This document shows positions 11,178 through 21,966 of a stretch of DNA of 64,000 nucleotides, in pieces. The stretch's first letter is position 1, and every line of letters begins with the position of its first letter. Source of the stretch: Tilletia caries (Eukaryota; Basidiomycota; Exobasidiomycetes; Tilletiales; Tilletiaceae). The notes beneath the pieces are model-generated. The model ran no database searches. It worked only from the letters and a program-made list of their open reading frames with translations, and was not told the DNA's origin. Location: the NCBI GenBank assembly GCA_032718865.1, contig JALUTQ010000001.1, positions 1,116,001-1,180,000 on the forward strand. Reading direction: 5' to 3'. The translations under genes and the position numbers were made by a program.

Positions 11178-13637
11178 TCATTTCCAATCGAACCGCACCT
11201 CGCCCTGCGCCAGTAATGGATCATCATCGTCCATAAGTACGTCAGGCGACGACACGCTCTCGGGAAAGGGAATCCCAAGCCGAGCCGCCGTCCCCGCCGC
11301 CGCTCCTTCTCCTCCTGCTGTTGCTCCCGACGGCGCCTGCGTTTTCGACTTCTGCGGCGACGCCGGCGACGCTGGCGCCCACGTCGCGTTCCTCGACGCT
11401 TCCGGCGTCACGCTCGTCGACTCTCTCCGACTCAAGCCCAAGCTCGAAAGCCCGAACCGACTGAGCCGTCCTCCACTGGAATTCCCACGCTCGCCGCCAG
11501 CCCCGCCGCCCGGTGAACGCTCCTCGTTGTTGTTGTCCAGCACGCTCGTCGTCGCACTCCGCTTGCTGGCCGAGCTCCGGATGCTGATCGAGCTTCTGAT
11601 GCTGAGGCCGGATCGTGCCGAGAGGGCTGGTGATACAGGTGGCGAGAGCTCGTCGAGTGGGAGCTCGATGTCGTCGATCGGGGCCCGCCAGAAGGTCACA
11701 TCGTTGTATTCGCGCTGCCGAGGATTCGAGACTTCCGCTGCTCGCATTGGGGGGAAGAATTGATCGACCAGCTCGTTCATCTTCACATATCTGTCAGAGA
11801 ACAGATGGTTTGCGATCAGTTTCTTCCTCCACACCTAGCGTTCCTTCTGAACAAATGTTGTCAACTCACGAGGTGTTATAGCCCGCCAGCTCGAGCAGCT
11901 CCATCTTGACCTCGCCATTCCAGTCAATGGTAAAGATACGCGAACTTGGCACATTCACCGACCGGTAGCTGAGCGCGTCTGTGATACGATTCCCGAATCC
12001 GGCAAAGAAGGGCGTCGGCGTTGAAGAGTGGTTCGCATGAGCCCCCGCGGCAGCGACGGACTCCAGCCCCTGCTTCTGAAGTTCCGCTCCGACGGTCTGT
12101 GCCGATGTTGGAGGAACCAGTGCGCCGGTGGAGTGACCTCCCGCATGAGGGGCCGCCGGCGGCCCACCCCTGAAATCACACCCAAAGAGACGCGCAATAT
12201 CTCGGAGACAGGCCATCTTGAACACCTCTGGCTTGCGCAGGATGACTTCTCGATGCAGACTGGTCATGAGCCGATCGGGACTCATGATGACGGGGCCCTC
12301 CGGTAAGCGGTACCCGTTCTGGTTGATGTTCTTCAGATAGTCGCGCGTAACATCGGCCTGACCGACGGCGCGACTGGTCAGGTACATGATGTGATACCCG
12401 TTACGCGCGATGTCAGTGTAGAGCTTGGCGACGCCGAGATGTGTCCAGTCGCGCCCGATCATGGTGAAGACGTGTCCGAGAGCGTCAGACTTGGTGATGG
12501 TGCCGTCGATGTCAGATACCACGACCTGGAAGCTGCTGTCCCAGAGGAAGATGCGGGCCGTGCAGGTTGCGACACCAGAGTAGCTGGACGTGACGGAGAA
12601 GGAGATTGTGTTCAGGCCCTTCTTGAGATTGAGGGTCTTGAGCTGATCGGACGAGAGACGGAGGGTCTTGACGAATTTCTTGTCCTTTGTGCCTGCGGAC
12701 GTGCTGGCTGTGATGTCTGCGCGAGTGCGCGGTGCAGCTGCCGGTCCGCGCACGACCTTTTCCATAATCTTCTCCGCGGCACTGTGTCCGTCAATCTCGG
12801 CCGCTGAGGCCGCAGTCACATCGAGGGCAGGGTCTGACTTGGCGCGGGCGAGAAGTCGATGTGTCATGTCTTGCGGGTTAGAGAGTGTGCGTTGATGAGT
12901 GCCACCAAAGAAGTTTTCGGCCTCGCGACGGAGCTCCTCCTCGACGTCCTCTCCCGGATCTTCCTCCTGTGCGGCGCGACGCAAGAGGGAGCTGAAGTGA
13001 TGATGCCTGTGATCCTGGCCGGCCTCTCCTGTGACCTTGTACCCGTCCATGTCAAGCATGGTGTCGAGTTCCTTAGTCGAGACAGGAATGGCGGTTTCAA
13101 CAGCGGTGCGCTGACTGGATGCTGCTGCGCTGCGGACCTCGGAGTCGAGATCATGATCGTCGAGGCTGAGACGGGCAATGGCATCGGCGGCGCTCTCTCC
13201 TTGGTTGCTGTCTTGAACAAAGGCCGCCTGACTAGCTGCGCGGGTCGGATCGATTGTATCCGCGGGAGTGACGACCGATGCGCCGAGATCGAGAGGCTCG
13301 ACGTCGAACGCGCCAGAGCGAGCGTCATCGTCCCCTTCGAGACTGTCGAGATCGGAACCGGGGACGGGGCTGCCGGTTGCGCTGAGGAGGGGACTGGTGA
13401 CGAGTGCGTCCGGGATGTCGGACGAGTCCTCCTCGTCGACTTCGAGGACGAAGAAGGCCTCGCCGGTGTCGCCGACTTTCATGTGGAAGGGCAAGGGTTC
13501 GGGCGAGCCGTTGAGATGGAGGGTGACCTTGCGCTCGGCCGGGCGCAGGACGGACATTTTCCCGAAGCGGACATGGAACGGCGTCGATGCGAGCTCGGTG
13601 GTGAGCTCGGCCTGCTGAGGAGCGGCATCCTTGGCAT

Positions 13638-13678
<41 letters not shown>

Positions 13679-13809
13679 GCTGCTGGATTCTGCTTCTCGA
13701 CCTGGCGCTGGACGACGATGATGTCGATGGCGCCGCTGAGGGTGGCTGGGTTGATGTTCGGGGTGATCGAGTTGTACACGGTGGACACGAGGCGGCCGAC
13801 GTACTGCAT
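11178..13809 (-). CDS. PAH1: Phosphatidate phosphatase, lipin family
   Basis: Exon 1 is 13809-11870, a 79-nt intron is 11869-11791, and exon 2 is 11790-11178, giving 850 aa. The N-terminus MQYVGRLVSTVYNSI is the amphipathic helix and start of the N-LIP domain, followed by the conserved GEAFFV segment. The catalytic HAD motif DIDGT is at residues 433-437, followed by LYTDIARNGYHIMYLTSRA and SSRIFTIDWNGEV. The enzyme dephosphorylates phosphatidic acid to diacylglycerol at the ER and nuclear membrane, supplying triacylglycerol and phospholipid synthesis (yeast Pah1/Smp2, fission yeast Ned1). Regulation in yeast is by phosphorylation; long Ser-rich linkers here could serve that. A hexanucleotide repeat encodes a (DG)6 tract near residue 50. 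The tail ends in acidic residues and DWK, reminiscent of the conserved acidic/Trp tail of fungal lipins. Confidence 0.95.
13637..13678. repeat. Hexanucleotide repeat inside PAH1
   Basis: About six to seven copies of gccgtc in a row encode an Asp-Gly tract on the minus strand. As a 6-bp unit it can change copy number without breaking the frame. Confidence 0.8.
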
Positions 13810-14089
13810 CCTGGGCCACGCGCTTTCTTATTCAGTGCGCACGAACTGACGAACTGAGCCGCCGGGAACGACTGAGGGAAAGAATACAATCGGCAGCGCA
13901 GGCGAGCTGAGTGTCAACGTCAAGTGTTAAGAGCTCCCAGTTCGCAGTTCGCACACGTTGAGCTCCGTGCATCGATCCTGGGCTCCTGGCCTGCTCATCG
14001 TCATCGCCGCGGAAATTCACGCTCCAGTCTGTGTACTCAACAGGTGTGTATATAGACTGTTTCTGGCGGACTCAGTCAACAAATCAGCA

Positions 14090-14181
14090 TCTTCAATCGT
14101 ATAGTGGCTAGTATGCGTCCCTGTCATCCACCAATGACTAGGCGTACGGACGAGACCGGAGTTCGATTCTCCGTTGGAGAG
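14090..14181 (+). tRNA. tRNA-Asp(GTC) with a 20-nt intron
   Basis: The acceptor stem TCTTCAA pairs with TTGGAGA (one G-T pair). The D-arm is GTATAGTGGCTAGTAT. The anticodon stem CGTCC pairs with GGACG around loop CTGTCA..C, giving anticodon GTC, with a 20-nt intron (tccaccaatgactaggcgta) after position 37. The T-arm CGGAG-TTCGATT-CTCCG is canonical. The D-arm and B-box match RNA polymerase III internal promoters. T-runs downstream (14188-14210) would terminate transcription. An identical 92-nt copy lies on the minus strand at 32898-32989. Confidence 0.92.
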
Positions 14182-14416
14182 AACCTTTCTTTTGTCTTTT
14201 TTTTTTTGCTCCCCGAAATTTTTTCTTTTGCCAATCGCATCTTTCGTTTCGCCTGTCTTATCTGGCTGCGGCGGATGCAGTGTGTTACGCTCCGATGAGG
14301 TGTACATTGATCGTGTATCCAAAGCGGGGGACATCCAAAGCGATAGGAAGCGGATGTGCCGTCGTTTTGAATTGCAAGAATGGCATGGTGTGAGAGACTA
14401 GTGAATAGTGTGCCGA

Positions 14417-16559
14417 TCACATGCCGGGCATCTCGCCATCACCCCCGTCCTCTCCGCCCGGAGCACCCATGTTTTGCACTTGCGGGCCACCACCACCACC
14501 CCCTTGTTGACGAGCACGCCGTGCGGAAACAACATCGTCTACGCGCAACAAAAGCGATGCAGACTGGCCAAAGAGACAAAGCGTTGTCAGCTGTGGAACG
14601 AGGTTGACGAGACCTGGGACAAGGAAAATACTTACCTCGATTGCAGTCTTCAGCGTTTGCACCTTTACCGCCGCACTCTCGTACAAGCCATACTCCTTCA
14701 TATCAACAACCTTGCCATTGTCTCCATCGACGCCCCAGCTGTGCTCCCCATTGGCGTGCTTGGCTCGCAGCGTAGTGAGCGTCCGGATGGCATTGCCTCC
14801 GCAATTTTGAATCAGCGTGCGCGGAATGACCTCCATCGCGTCAGCAACGGCGCGGATCGGACCTGCGTGGACGCCGCCCTTCTGACCCGCACTCCCGGCC
14901 GACGATCGTGCAAATTCGCTCAAGCCGACGGCGATCGCCATCTCGGTCGCACCACCGCCGGGCGCGAGGAAGGGGTGGAAGACGACATTGCGGGCCACCG
15001 ACATCGCATCTGCGAGATTTCGCTCAATCTCGTTGATGATGTCCTTCGATGGACCACGGAGCAAGATGGTGCACGCCTTGGGATCCTTGCACTTCTCTAG
15101 GAAGGTGAAGTACCTACATCACATTATGGAGAGTATGTCAGTTCCCTTACTTCTGATCTCGCTGCAAACCTGCCGCCTATACTCACTCGTCACCCAGCTT
15201 CTCAATGTGGAACAGTCCGCACTTCTCTCCGACGTCCTCGTCCCGAAGATCCTCGACGCGGTTGACAATTGTGGCACCTGTGACCCGAGCAATTCGGTTG
15301 TTGTCGGACTTTCGCACACGTCGAATCGCGGTAATGTCAGCCTTCAGCAGGTAGTGCTGGGCGAGGTCTGCAAGGAAGAAGACGATTTCAGCGGTCTGGA
15401 AGGCAGCGCTGCACCACGCATCGAGATTATCATGAACTGACCAGAGACACCCTTCTCGGTGAAGATCAAGTCGGGCTTGAACTCGATCAGTCGAGCACAC
15501 AAGTTCTTGATCTGCTCCTCCTCAATCTCCAAAATGCGGTTCCAGTCTTCCTCCTTGGTGATCTCAATGTTGGTCTGAGACTCTCCCTTCTTGTACTCGA
15601 GCGGGCAGTCGAGCAGAATAATCCGCGGGTTCTCGATACGACGGCGCATTTTTGGGTGAGTCACATCCTTGGCCAGCATGACACCGTCGAGGACGCGCGA
15701 GGCCTCGATCTCGCCTCCGGCCACCTTCTCCACGCGCGCGTACCGCTTGATATCGACGGTGTGGAGCGAGCCCGACGCGCCAGCGGAGGCTGACGACGGA
15801 TGTGATGGCGCGCTGCCGGCGGCGTTGTTCGCACCTGAGGGAGAAGAGGGTCGGGAGCTGAGGTTGAGAGATCCGGAGGAGGGGCTGGACGCCATGGTGC
15901 CCGGGCCCCCTGGTCCCGAGGCGTCCATGACTGCGACGGTTCGGACGGCCTTGAGGGCGAGGTTGCACATGAGATCGGACCATCTGCTGACAAACTTGGT
16001 GTTGATGCTCGTCTTGATGAGAGCAAGCATCTCCTCGTCGTTGTCCACATTGACGGGCACGCTGATCTCGTCGATGATGGAAAGTGCCTCGGCAAGGGCG
16101 CGCTTGTACGCTGCGATGATCACGACGGGGTGAATGCCGGCTTCCAGCGAGGCAAGCGACTGCGCAAGGATTTCACCAGCTGCCATCAGACAGAAACCAT
16201 GAGCGCATGGGTCAGTACTCGAGTCTGCAGTTCAGAAGCACAGAGTGATGCTCACCCAGGATAATGACACTGGTGGTGCCGTCACCGACTTCCTCATCTT
16301 GAGTGCGGCTGAGCTCGATCATGCTCTTTGCCGCGGGATGGGCGACCTCGATCTCACGCAAGATGGCATGTCCGTCGTTTGTGAGTAAAATGCCACCCAT
16401 GGGGTCGAGGAGCATCTTGAGCATCGCCTTGGGACCGAGACAGGAACGAATGACATCGGCGACGGTCTTTGCGGCGGTGATGTTGGAGATCTGAGCCTTG
16501 CGGCCCTGCTGCCGCTCGGGCGCCTGGTTCACGACGAAGACGGGCTGTTGTCCTGCCAT
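14417..16559 (-). CDS. CCT3: Chaperonin CCT/TRiC gamma subunit
   Basis: Five exons (16559-16256, 16179-15442, 15367-15187, 15113-14636, 14563-14417) give 615 aa with all junctions in frame. Group II chaperonin signatures are present: LGPKAMLKMLLDPMGG, NDGHAILREI, GDGTT (92-96, ATP site) and GGGATEMAI. VDIKRYARVEK, CPLEYKKGESQTNIEI and TAIESASLLLRVDDVVS place it in the gamma subunit. The protein forms part of the eight-subunit cytosolic ring that folds actin and tubulin. Residues about 188-241, just before VDIKRYARV, are a Ser/Gly/Pro/Ala-rich insertion. It makes the protein about 60-70 residues longer than the usual 545-560. It has no stop and no obvious splice sites, so it is probably translated. 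Confidence 0.95.
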
Positions 16560-16981
16560 GTTCTATGCTGTTAGTTGGTTGGTGTGCGGGCTCGAGCAAA
16601 AGAAGATCGCTGCGAAGGTGCGAAGGCTCGAAGGGAAAGGTGGTGAAGCCTGAGCGCAGGAAAAGTTACGGCCGATAGACTCGAGAACCAGCCTCAGCCT
16701 CGGCATCCGCGCCGGTCAGTACCAGGCCCTCCAACCTCCAAGACAAGACGGCCGCGGCCATCCTCGAACGCATCCACGTTCAGCGTCTGCGCGACATTGC
16801 AGCCACGAAGTCCCTCCCGGCTTCTCCCACGCCGACATTGAGACCACTCTCGCGCTCCACCTCGCCCCGCGCCCGCCGGTCGCGTCCCGGGTTTCGCTCA
16901 CAGAAAGTTTCCGCACCTCGATCGCCCTTCCTCCATGATTCATCTCACCTCGTGCGGTTTTCCCTCCGCCCAGCTGCAACC

Positions 16982-17191
16982 ATGTGGTTGCTTCTCCGTG
17001 CCGCTGCCGATGAGTCGAATGTCCTAACGCCTTTCATCGCCTGGTCGGTGTTCCCTGTGATCGGCACCGCGGTCGCGCTCCGCTTTGCGTACTCAACCCG
17101 GTTCATCGCGCAACCAAAGAAGCCCTTGCTGGTGCGGAAGGCGCATGATACTCTTGAGGATTCAATGACGAGCTTTGCATACGACACGTGA
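16982..17191 (+). CDS. Possible small membrane protein, 69 aa
   Basis: An ATG-initiated frame encodes MWLLLRAAADESNV, one hydrophobic segment (TPFIAWSVFPVIGTAVALRF) and a basic tail. It lies 420 bp upstream of CCT3 in the divergent direction. I recognise no family. The stop overlaps a GTGAGA that could be an intron donor, but I found no downstream exon in the matching phase. Evidence is limited to the open frame and composition. Confidence 0.3.
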   Translation: MWLLLRAAADESNVLTPFIAWSVFPVIGTAVALRFAYSTRFIAQPKKPLLVRKAHDTLEDSMTSFAYDT

Positions 17192-17468
17192 GATGTAATC
17201 CTGGCCTCAATGTCACAGATGACCAGATCAGTCGGCGTCCACAGCCAAAAGAAAAGGTGCAAATGCTTAATGCTGAGTGAGAATTGATCGATGAGGAAGC
17301 CAGGACTAAGTACAATGGGAAGCGTGAAGGAAAAGTGTGACTGGAAGAAGGGCGTGAGAAAGTGGAGGTTGAGTTGTTGCTATGCGGAGTGCGTGAGAGA
17401 AAGGGGAGAAGAGGAGATAAGAGAAAGGAGATAAGATAGAGAGCGCTGGTCATCCAGCACACTCAAAG

Positions 17469-18081
17469 GCCGCCGCCGAGGTTTATCACAGGATGGTACG
17501 GTATTTTGATTTTTATCCCAGGATAGTACGCCCTCCAAAATTATCACAGGATGGTACGCTGTGAAAATTATTTTTGCCTATCCTCACTGCCTGCCGAAAG
17601 AATTTCTCAAGGTATGCAAAATTACTGACTCCCTCCCCTCTCCCCGCTCAGAATGGAATCTTCTAGAGACAGTTCAGCTCTCATAGAGCGCGGCGTGCGC
17701 CCTCTGAGAGACGTAGATTCGGCCTGAGGACTTGCTATTGCAAACTGGAGAGTGCCGTACATATTGACATTGAACACTCTGACTGTAAGACGTGTAATTC
17801 CGTAAATAAAGGCCTATAACGTCTCTGACGGCCCTAGACAAGGTATAACTCTCGTCGGTGGGCACCCAGCCCGGCATAAGCCTGCGGAGATGCCAATGCT
17901 ACACAATCTTGAGAGACTAAGTATCATCCTTGACGTTGAGGAGTGAGGACGTGGACGGGAGTGAGGAGATTGGGAGAATCAATTTTGCCAGTGTACCATC
18001 CTGTGATATTTTTGCTTTCCGTACCATCCTGGGATAAAAAGCAAAATACCGTACCATCCTGTGATAAACCTCGCCGCCGCC
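17469..18081. mobile_element. Long-TIR MITE, Mutator-like by target size
   Basis: The element 17478-18072 (595 bp) has inverted termini of about 90 bp. The left end is GAGGTTTATCACAGGATGG and the right end is its reverse complement, with high similarity continuing inward. Each terminus contains three spaced copies of a tatc(a/c)caggat(g/a)gtac-like word. It is flanked by the 9-bp direct repeat gccgccgcc (17469-17477 and 18073-18081), the size expected of Mutator-like transposition. The GCC repetition makes the exact target size ambiguous. No transposase is coded inside, so it would be non-autonomous. Confidence 0.8.
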
Positions 18082-18270
18082 GCCCGGTGTGAATGGCCGG
18101 TTCTCAACGCGTTTCTGTTTGCATTCTTCTGTTTACAGATTTGGACCTCTGTGCTGGACTGGAGGGAACCCAAGACGCTGTGCGAATACATGCAGCACGC
18201 CTTCAAGGAGAGCATCCTTTTCTACGTGTTCAACCCGCTCTTCCACTCCGTCCTGATCTGGATCCACGGA

Positions 18271-18714
18271 TCACTCTGCCTCGAAGCCGCTCTCCGCGCC
18301 AGCGTCGTAGTCGAGTGTCGATGGCAGCGATGTCGCGCCTGAGGTTCCTGGCAGCGTTGATGGTCCTGCCTGGCCGATGTACGCGCTCCTGGCTGCCTCC
18401 GCTGCTTCTGCCTCCGCTCTTGCTGCGGCGGCGGCTGCTTCCGCCAGCGATGCTGCCTGGCAGAAGTGCACGTCGAGGTTGAGCTGGCGAATGGCCAGGA
18501 TGATGATGGTTCGCAAGGCGGTCGCTGGTAGCGTGTGAGAAACGGACAACATTCGCTGGTGACGAGGTCCGACTGTGTGGAAGTTGGGAAAAGAAAGGAA
18601 GAAATCAATTCCATTGACATGATAGCAGACATGAGCGCAACTCGACTCACTGCAAAATGACCAAGAGCGAGAAGAACGAGCGTCCGACTCCAGCCGTCTT
18701 TTAAACAATTTTTG
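18271..18714 (-). CDS. 3' part of an unrecognised gene
   Basis: Two segments, about 18714-18651 and 18572-18271, join across a 78-nt intron with consensus ends (GTGAGT...CACAG). They give WSRTLVLLALGHFAVGPRHQ and then an Ala/Glu-rich stretch and an acidic C-terminus (residues ...DYDAGAESGFEAE, stop at 18271). No ATG precedes the first segment, so the 5' part is missing or lies in an exon I cannot identify. Family unknown. On the other strand an overlapping hydrophobic frame (to 18342) is an alternative reading. Confidence 0.35.
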   Translation of the reverse strand, partial: QKLFKRRLESDARSSRSWSFCSESSCAHVCYHVNGIDFFLSFPNFHTVGPRHQRMLSVSHTLPATALRTIIILAIRQLNLDVHFCQAASLAEAAAAAARAEAEAAEAARSAYIGQAGPSTLPGTSGATSLPSTLDYDAGAESGFEAE

Positions 18715-18729
18715 TCACGTATGACCACC

Positions 18730-20083
18730 TCCCAGGATATTTCGGGTCAGAGGGTCTCAGTCGCGGGCAGGAGTGGCTACATGGAGGGTCCATCTGTGAG
18801 ACCCTCTCACGACATTTATGTGAAGGGTCCCCAGGCCCTTACGATAGGTCGGCGGTGTATGGGCAGGGATCTGTGGGAAGTGTGTGGGAGAGGGAGAGAG
18901 AGTGGAGCAGCAGTGAGGACTGGGAAGGCAGGGTCGCTGTTCGCAGAGAGAGTATATGATGATGGAAAGGAGTCGTCAGCAATTGAAGAGACATGCACAA
19001 CATCAAGAGAGTCAAGAAGAAGTCAGCGCGCGCACGTCAGAGCAGAGCAGAGCTGCTGATATGCTTGCCATTGGGATGGTCGTGTTGCAATTATTAGGGG
19101 TGTTTAGCAACAAGACGCAGGGCATAATAGACACTTTACGCACGCTCGTTGCAGGCCACCGGGAGAGGCTCGGAGCGCTTGAATCGCGAAATGAGGTGGG
19201 AGGAGCCATTTTTCAGGCCAACTCCATTAATAGAATTGCAACGACCTTCGTCCCATGCCATCTGCAAGGGACATGAGATCTGCACAGGGAAGACCATTGA
19301 ACCACACAGGATGGACAGCTTTTCAGCTGGTTCTTCAAGAGAAGCCTGCACTTCTTCATTGCTGTTATATTCTTATATGCTGACTTTTCACTCCCTCACA
19401 CAGGCGCACAGGCTGAGGATGCAGACAAGCGAAGATGGTCAGTCTTAGGATTTTTTTTTTTATAAACTATCTATGAAAAAATGAGCAAAGAGTCAGCTTG
19501 TGCTTGCACTGGGAAGATGGAAATTTGAAAGACGTCAACGAGCGAGAAAGACGGTCAAACAGCGCTCTCTGACAGGCTTCAGGCGCGATAAGTACAGACT
19601 TGCAGAGCCTCATCTCATCTCCAGGGGTTGCTCTCGCAACGACGTTGCGTAAAGTAAAAAATGAGGTATTCTTCGTTTCAGCGTTCCTGGCCGGGTGGGA
19701 CGCAACGACAGGCGTGCGTAAAGTGTCTAATAAGACGCTAATCTGGACGCGGGTCTGGAGTTGGCTGGACAGAGTTGACGCGCCCTAATTTCGGCGTCAT
19801 GTTGGTGAAGCATCATGCCGCCACTCAAAAGGCGTGAAGAATTTATTTCGGCGGTTAAATCCAAGTTGTCCAGCAGGAGAAGATCATAAGATCAAGAATT
19901 TACTTTTTTTCTTCTTGATGATCAGCATGATCGCATGATCTTTGTTGCGTGATCACTCATTTTAGGTCAAGGTCTAGGATTTTGGGCCTTTTGGCGCTGC
20001 TAAAGGTAAAATTGAAAGCGTCATGGCTAAATGAGGGGCGTCTAAATTATGCCTTTTCTGCTCCCAGGGCATGTTGCTAAATT
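18730..20083. other. Intergenic with degenerate inverted-repeat element
   Basis: No supported gene. An 18-bp inverted repeat, tagacactttacgcacgc, occurs near 19128-19145 with its complement near 19713-19733. Flanking similarity extends to ends beginning attaggg near 19093 and 19789 (complement). A third related segment (gttgctaaa, preceded by a ggcataat-like stretch in complement) lies at about 20036-20082, just before the solo repeat copy. This looks like an old, decayed TIR element. A 10-bp inverted pair gagggtctca/tgagaccctc is at about 18748-18809. Confidence 0.4.
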
Positions 20084-21966
20084 CCTGACCTGGGTGCGTA
20101 CCTTACCAGAGTGTTCCCCTAACTTTTTCGCCTTGTTGAATAACAGGTCGCTGGGGGCTGGGAGTGGGATTTAAATACAGACTTAGTCAACAAAGTTAAG
20201 TAGCAGCAACTTACGCCTTGGAACCATAGTGACCTGGCTGTCGGCTGAAGCCCAGAGGCCAGGGTGTCCCTCAGACTCGATGTGGACCTCAGACCCTTAT
20301 GACCTGGTAGAGATGTGCGAAGACGTGACTGGGGGCGTCCTCTCCCCCTCCCCTTTTCGCGAATCTTTTTGTATCAGAAAGGTCACCAAATCTCAGCCCA
20401 GCACGGCTACGCAGAAGCTCAAGGTAGCTTCGCTACCCTTCGTCTGCTTCGCCATGCGGCTGCGACTTGCGATCGTAGCTACGAGCATCTATATCATTGT
20501 CCATGTAACATTTTTGAATGTTGATCAAACTTGCGTGAAAAAGGGATTGAGGAACTTCACACACGTAATCATCCCGCACGGCTGTATCTACCAAGGAAGC
20601 AGAAAGCAAAGAATGATATGTCATATGATGGCTTCGCGCAGAGAGAGACAATTGACAAACAAGACGGAGAATAGCTGCGAGCGCAATGAAGATAAGATTA
20701 AAAGACTGAGGAGAAAAAAGCGTGAGGCTAATGCAGAAGGAGAGGTTAGGGGATAGGAAACATAAGCGGCCGGGGAAGCAGACGGAAGGGACGTAGAAGA
20801 CGGGTGAAGGCTGAGACCGGAGACGAATGGGCAAAGGAATGCCAACAGAGCTTGATGCGAAGGAAAGGGAATATAGAAGAGGCAAGAGCACAGCAGAAAG
20901 AAAGTCAGATCAGGTCAGGTCAGGTCAGGTCAGCCGTCAGGTCAGCCGTCAGGTCAGCCGTCAGGTCAGCCGTCAGGTCAGCCGTCAGGTCAGGTCAGGT
21001 CCAGTGTTGAACATACTATTGGAGTATGGAACCCTGGGCGACTTGAGAGAGGAGAAGCACAATGGTGACGCCGAAGGTGGCCACCGACGACGGACACATT
21101 GACCTCGGCGGGCTTGACGTTGGCAATGTCGAAGTGGAAGGTGGAGGCGCGTGTGATGTCAAAGGTGGTGACCCGTGACACAGAACAGACTGTACGAAGA
21201 TATGCAGTGATGAGCACCATTTTTAACTCATGAAGCGTCAGAGCCGTTAGAAGAAGGAGAGGGGGGGTCGGGGGAAAAACCCACCGCTTGGGGTCGTAAA
21301 GACTTGAAGACCTCGGCGACGATGGGCACGGTGGAGTTGACGGGATTGGAGATGACGAGGTGGTGTGCTTTGGGAGCAACCTTGGCAGCGGCTTTGTCGA
21401 GGGAGAGAGCTGTCCGATGGGGCATGGTGAGTGAGGAAAGTCAGTCTACTTATCTTGACGACGTCGACCGGATTCATAAGAGCAGAGAGCTGAAAAACGA
21501 ATGGGTGAGTAAGGACCTAACCCGGAGCACCTGATGCAGATGCGCGTATAAACACGAGGCTCACCTTGGATGACAATTCGGGAGTGCTGACTGCTGGGCC
21601 GGACTCAGAATGGGAACAAAGCAGAGACTGGTATGGGTAAGTGGTATCAGCCATCAGGTTAAGCAAGAAAAAGAGCAAAAACAGCGGTGAGCATCATTAA
21701 CTTGAACCTTGGTGAGCAGAGAGCGGTTAAAAAGAAATCGAGGGGGGGATTGTTCAATTCGCATGATGCTTGTCGGGCTTCGATGGAAGCGTGAAGAAAG
21801 GCTGGCGGTGTTGGTTGTCGTCTGTCGAGTGTCGAAATGAACTGATTACGTATGCAAGATTTCTGCACTCTGTGCTTATGTAAGGAAAACCAAACTTTGG
21901 CTCAAGGACAGATCAGTCAATTCTGATGCTACAACCACGAAACCTGTGCCAGAAGTTGCAGGACTA
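20084..21966. repeat. Solo copy of the 1.75-kb repeat unit, with its 3' tail
   Basis: The sequence from cctgacctgggtg (20084) to gaactgatt (21847) is nearly identical to each unit of the 47.7-59.9 kb array. A further 119 bp (21848-21966, to ggacta) match what follows the last array unit. Differences are mainly homopolymer lengths and an internal short repeat (aggtcaggtcagccgtc type, about 20911-21000), which is longer here (five gccgtcaggtca copies versus two in the array). The unit holds a decayed malate dehydrogenase fragment on the minus strand and no intact gene that I recognise. Its left edge follows gttgctaaatt, unlike the array's left flank. Confidence 0.9.
21005..21425 (-). pseudogene. 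Malate dehydrogenase fragment inside the repeat unit
   Basis: Minus-strand translation gives KAAAKVAPKAHHLVISNPVN then STVPIVAEVFKS, a well-conserved block of NAD-dependent malate dehydrogenase. After a shifted YDPKR and an intron-like spacer ending in tcgtacag there follows VTTFDITRASTFHFDIANVK then PAEVNVSVVGGH. A frame change is then needed to continue FGVTIVLLLSQVAQGSILQ. The order matches the family over about 115 residues, with at least two frameshifts. The upstream nucleotide-binding part and the downstream C-terminus are absent. It appears to be a gene fragment carried by the repeat. The same fragment occurs in each array unit (50250-50673, 51975-52398, 53702-54125, 55436-55859, 57168-57589, 58897-59317). 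Confidence 0.85.

Noticed and set aside
12859..13857. 332-codon plus-strand frame across PAH1
   Set aside because: It is the complement of the lipin coding sequence and reflects GC-rich codon structure.
18093..18482. Plus-strand frame MAGSQRVSVCILL...
   Set aside because: Arg/Pro/Leu-rich composition is typical of an out-of-frame reading. A minus-strand reading with a proper intron covers the same place better.
20229..20756. Open frame of about 175 codons repeated in the solo copy and in some array units
   Set aside because: It is broken by homopolymer changes in several units, shows no conserved content, and overlaps equally long frames on the other strand. It looks like a by-product of the repeat.
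20907..21000. Regular aggtcaggtcagccgtc repeats that could suggest a CRISPR-like array
   Set aside because: There are no unique spacers, the period is 5 and 12 bp, and the host is a eukaryote. It is a minisatellite.
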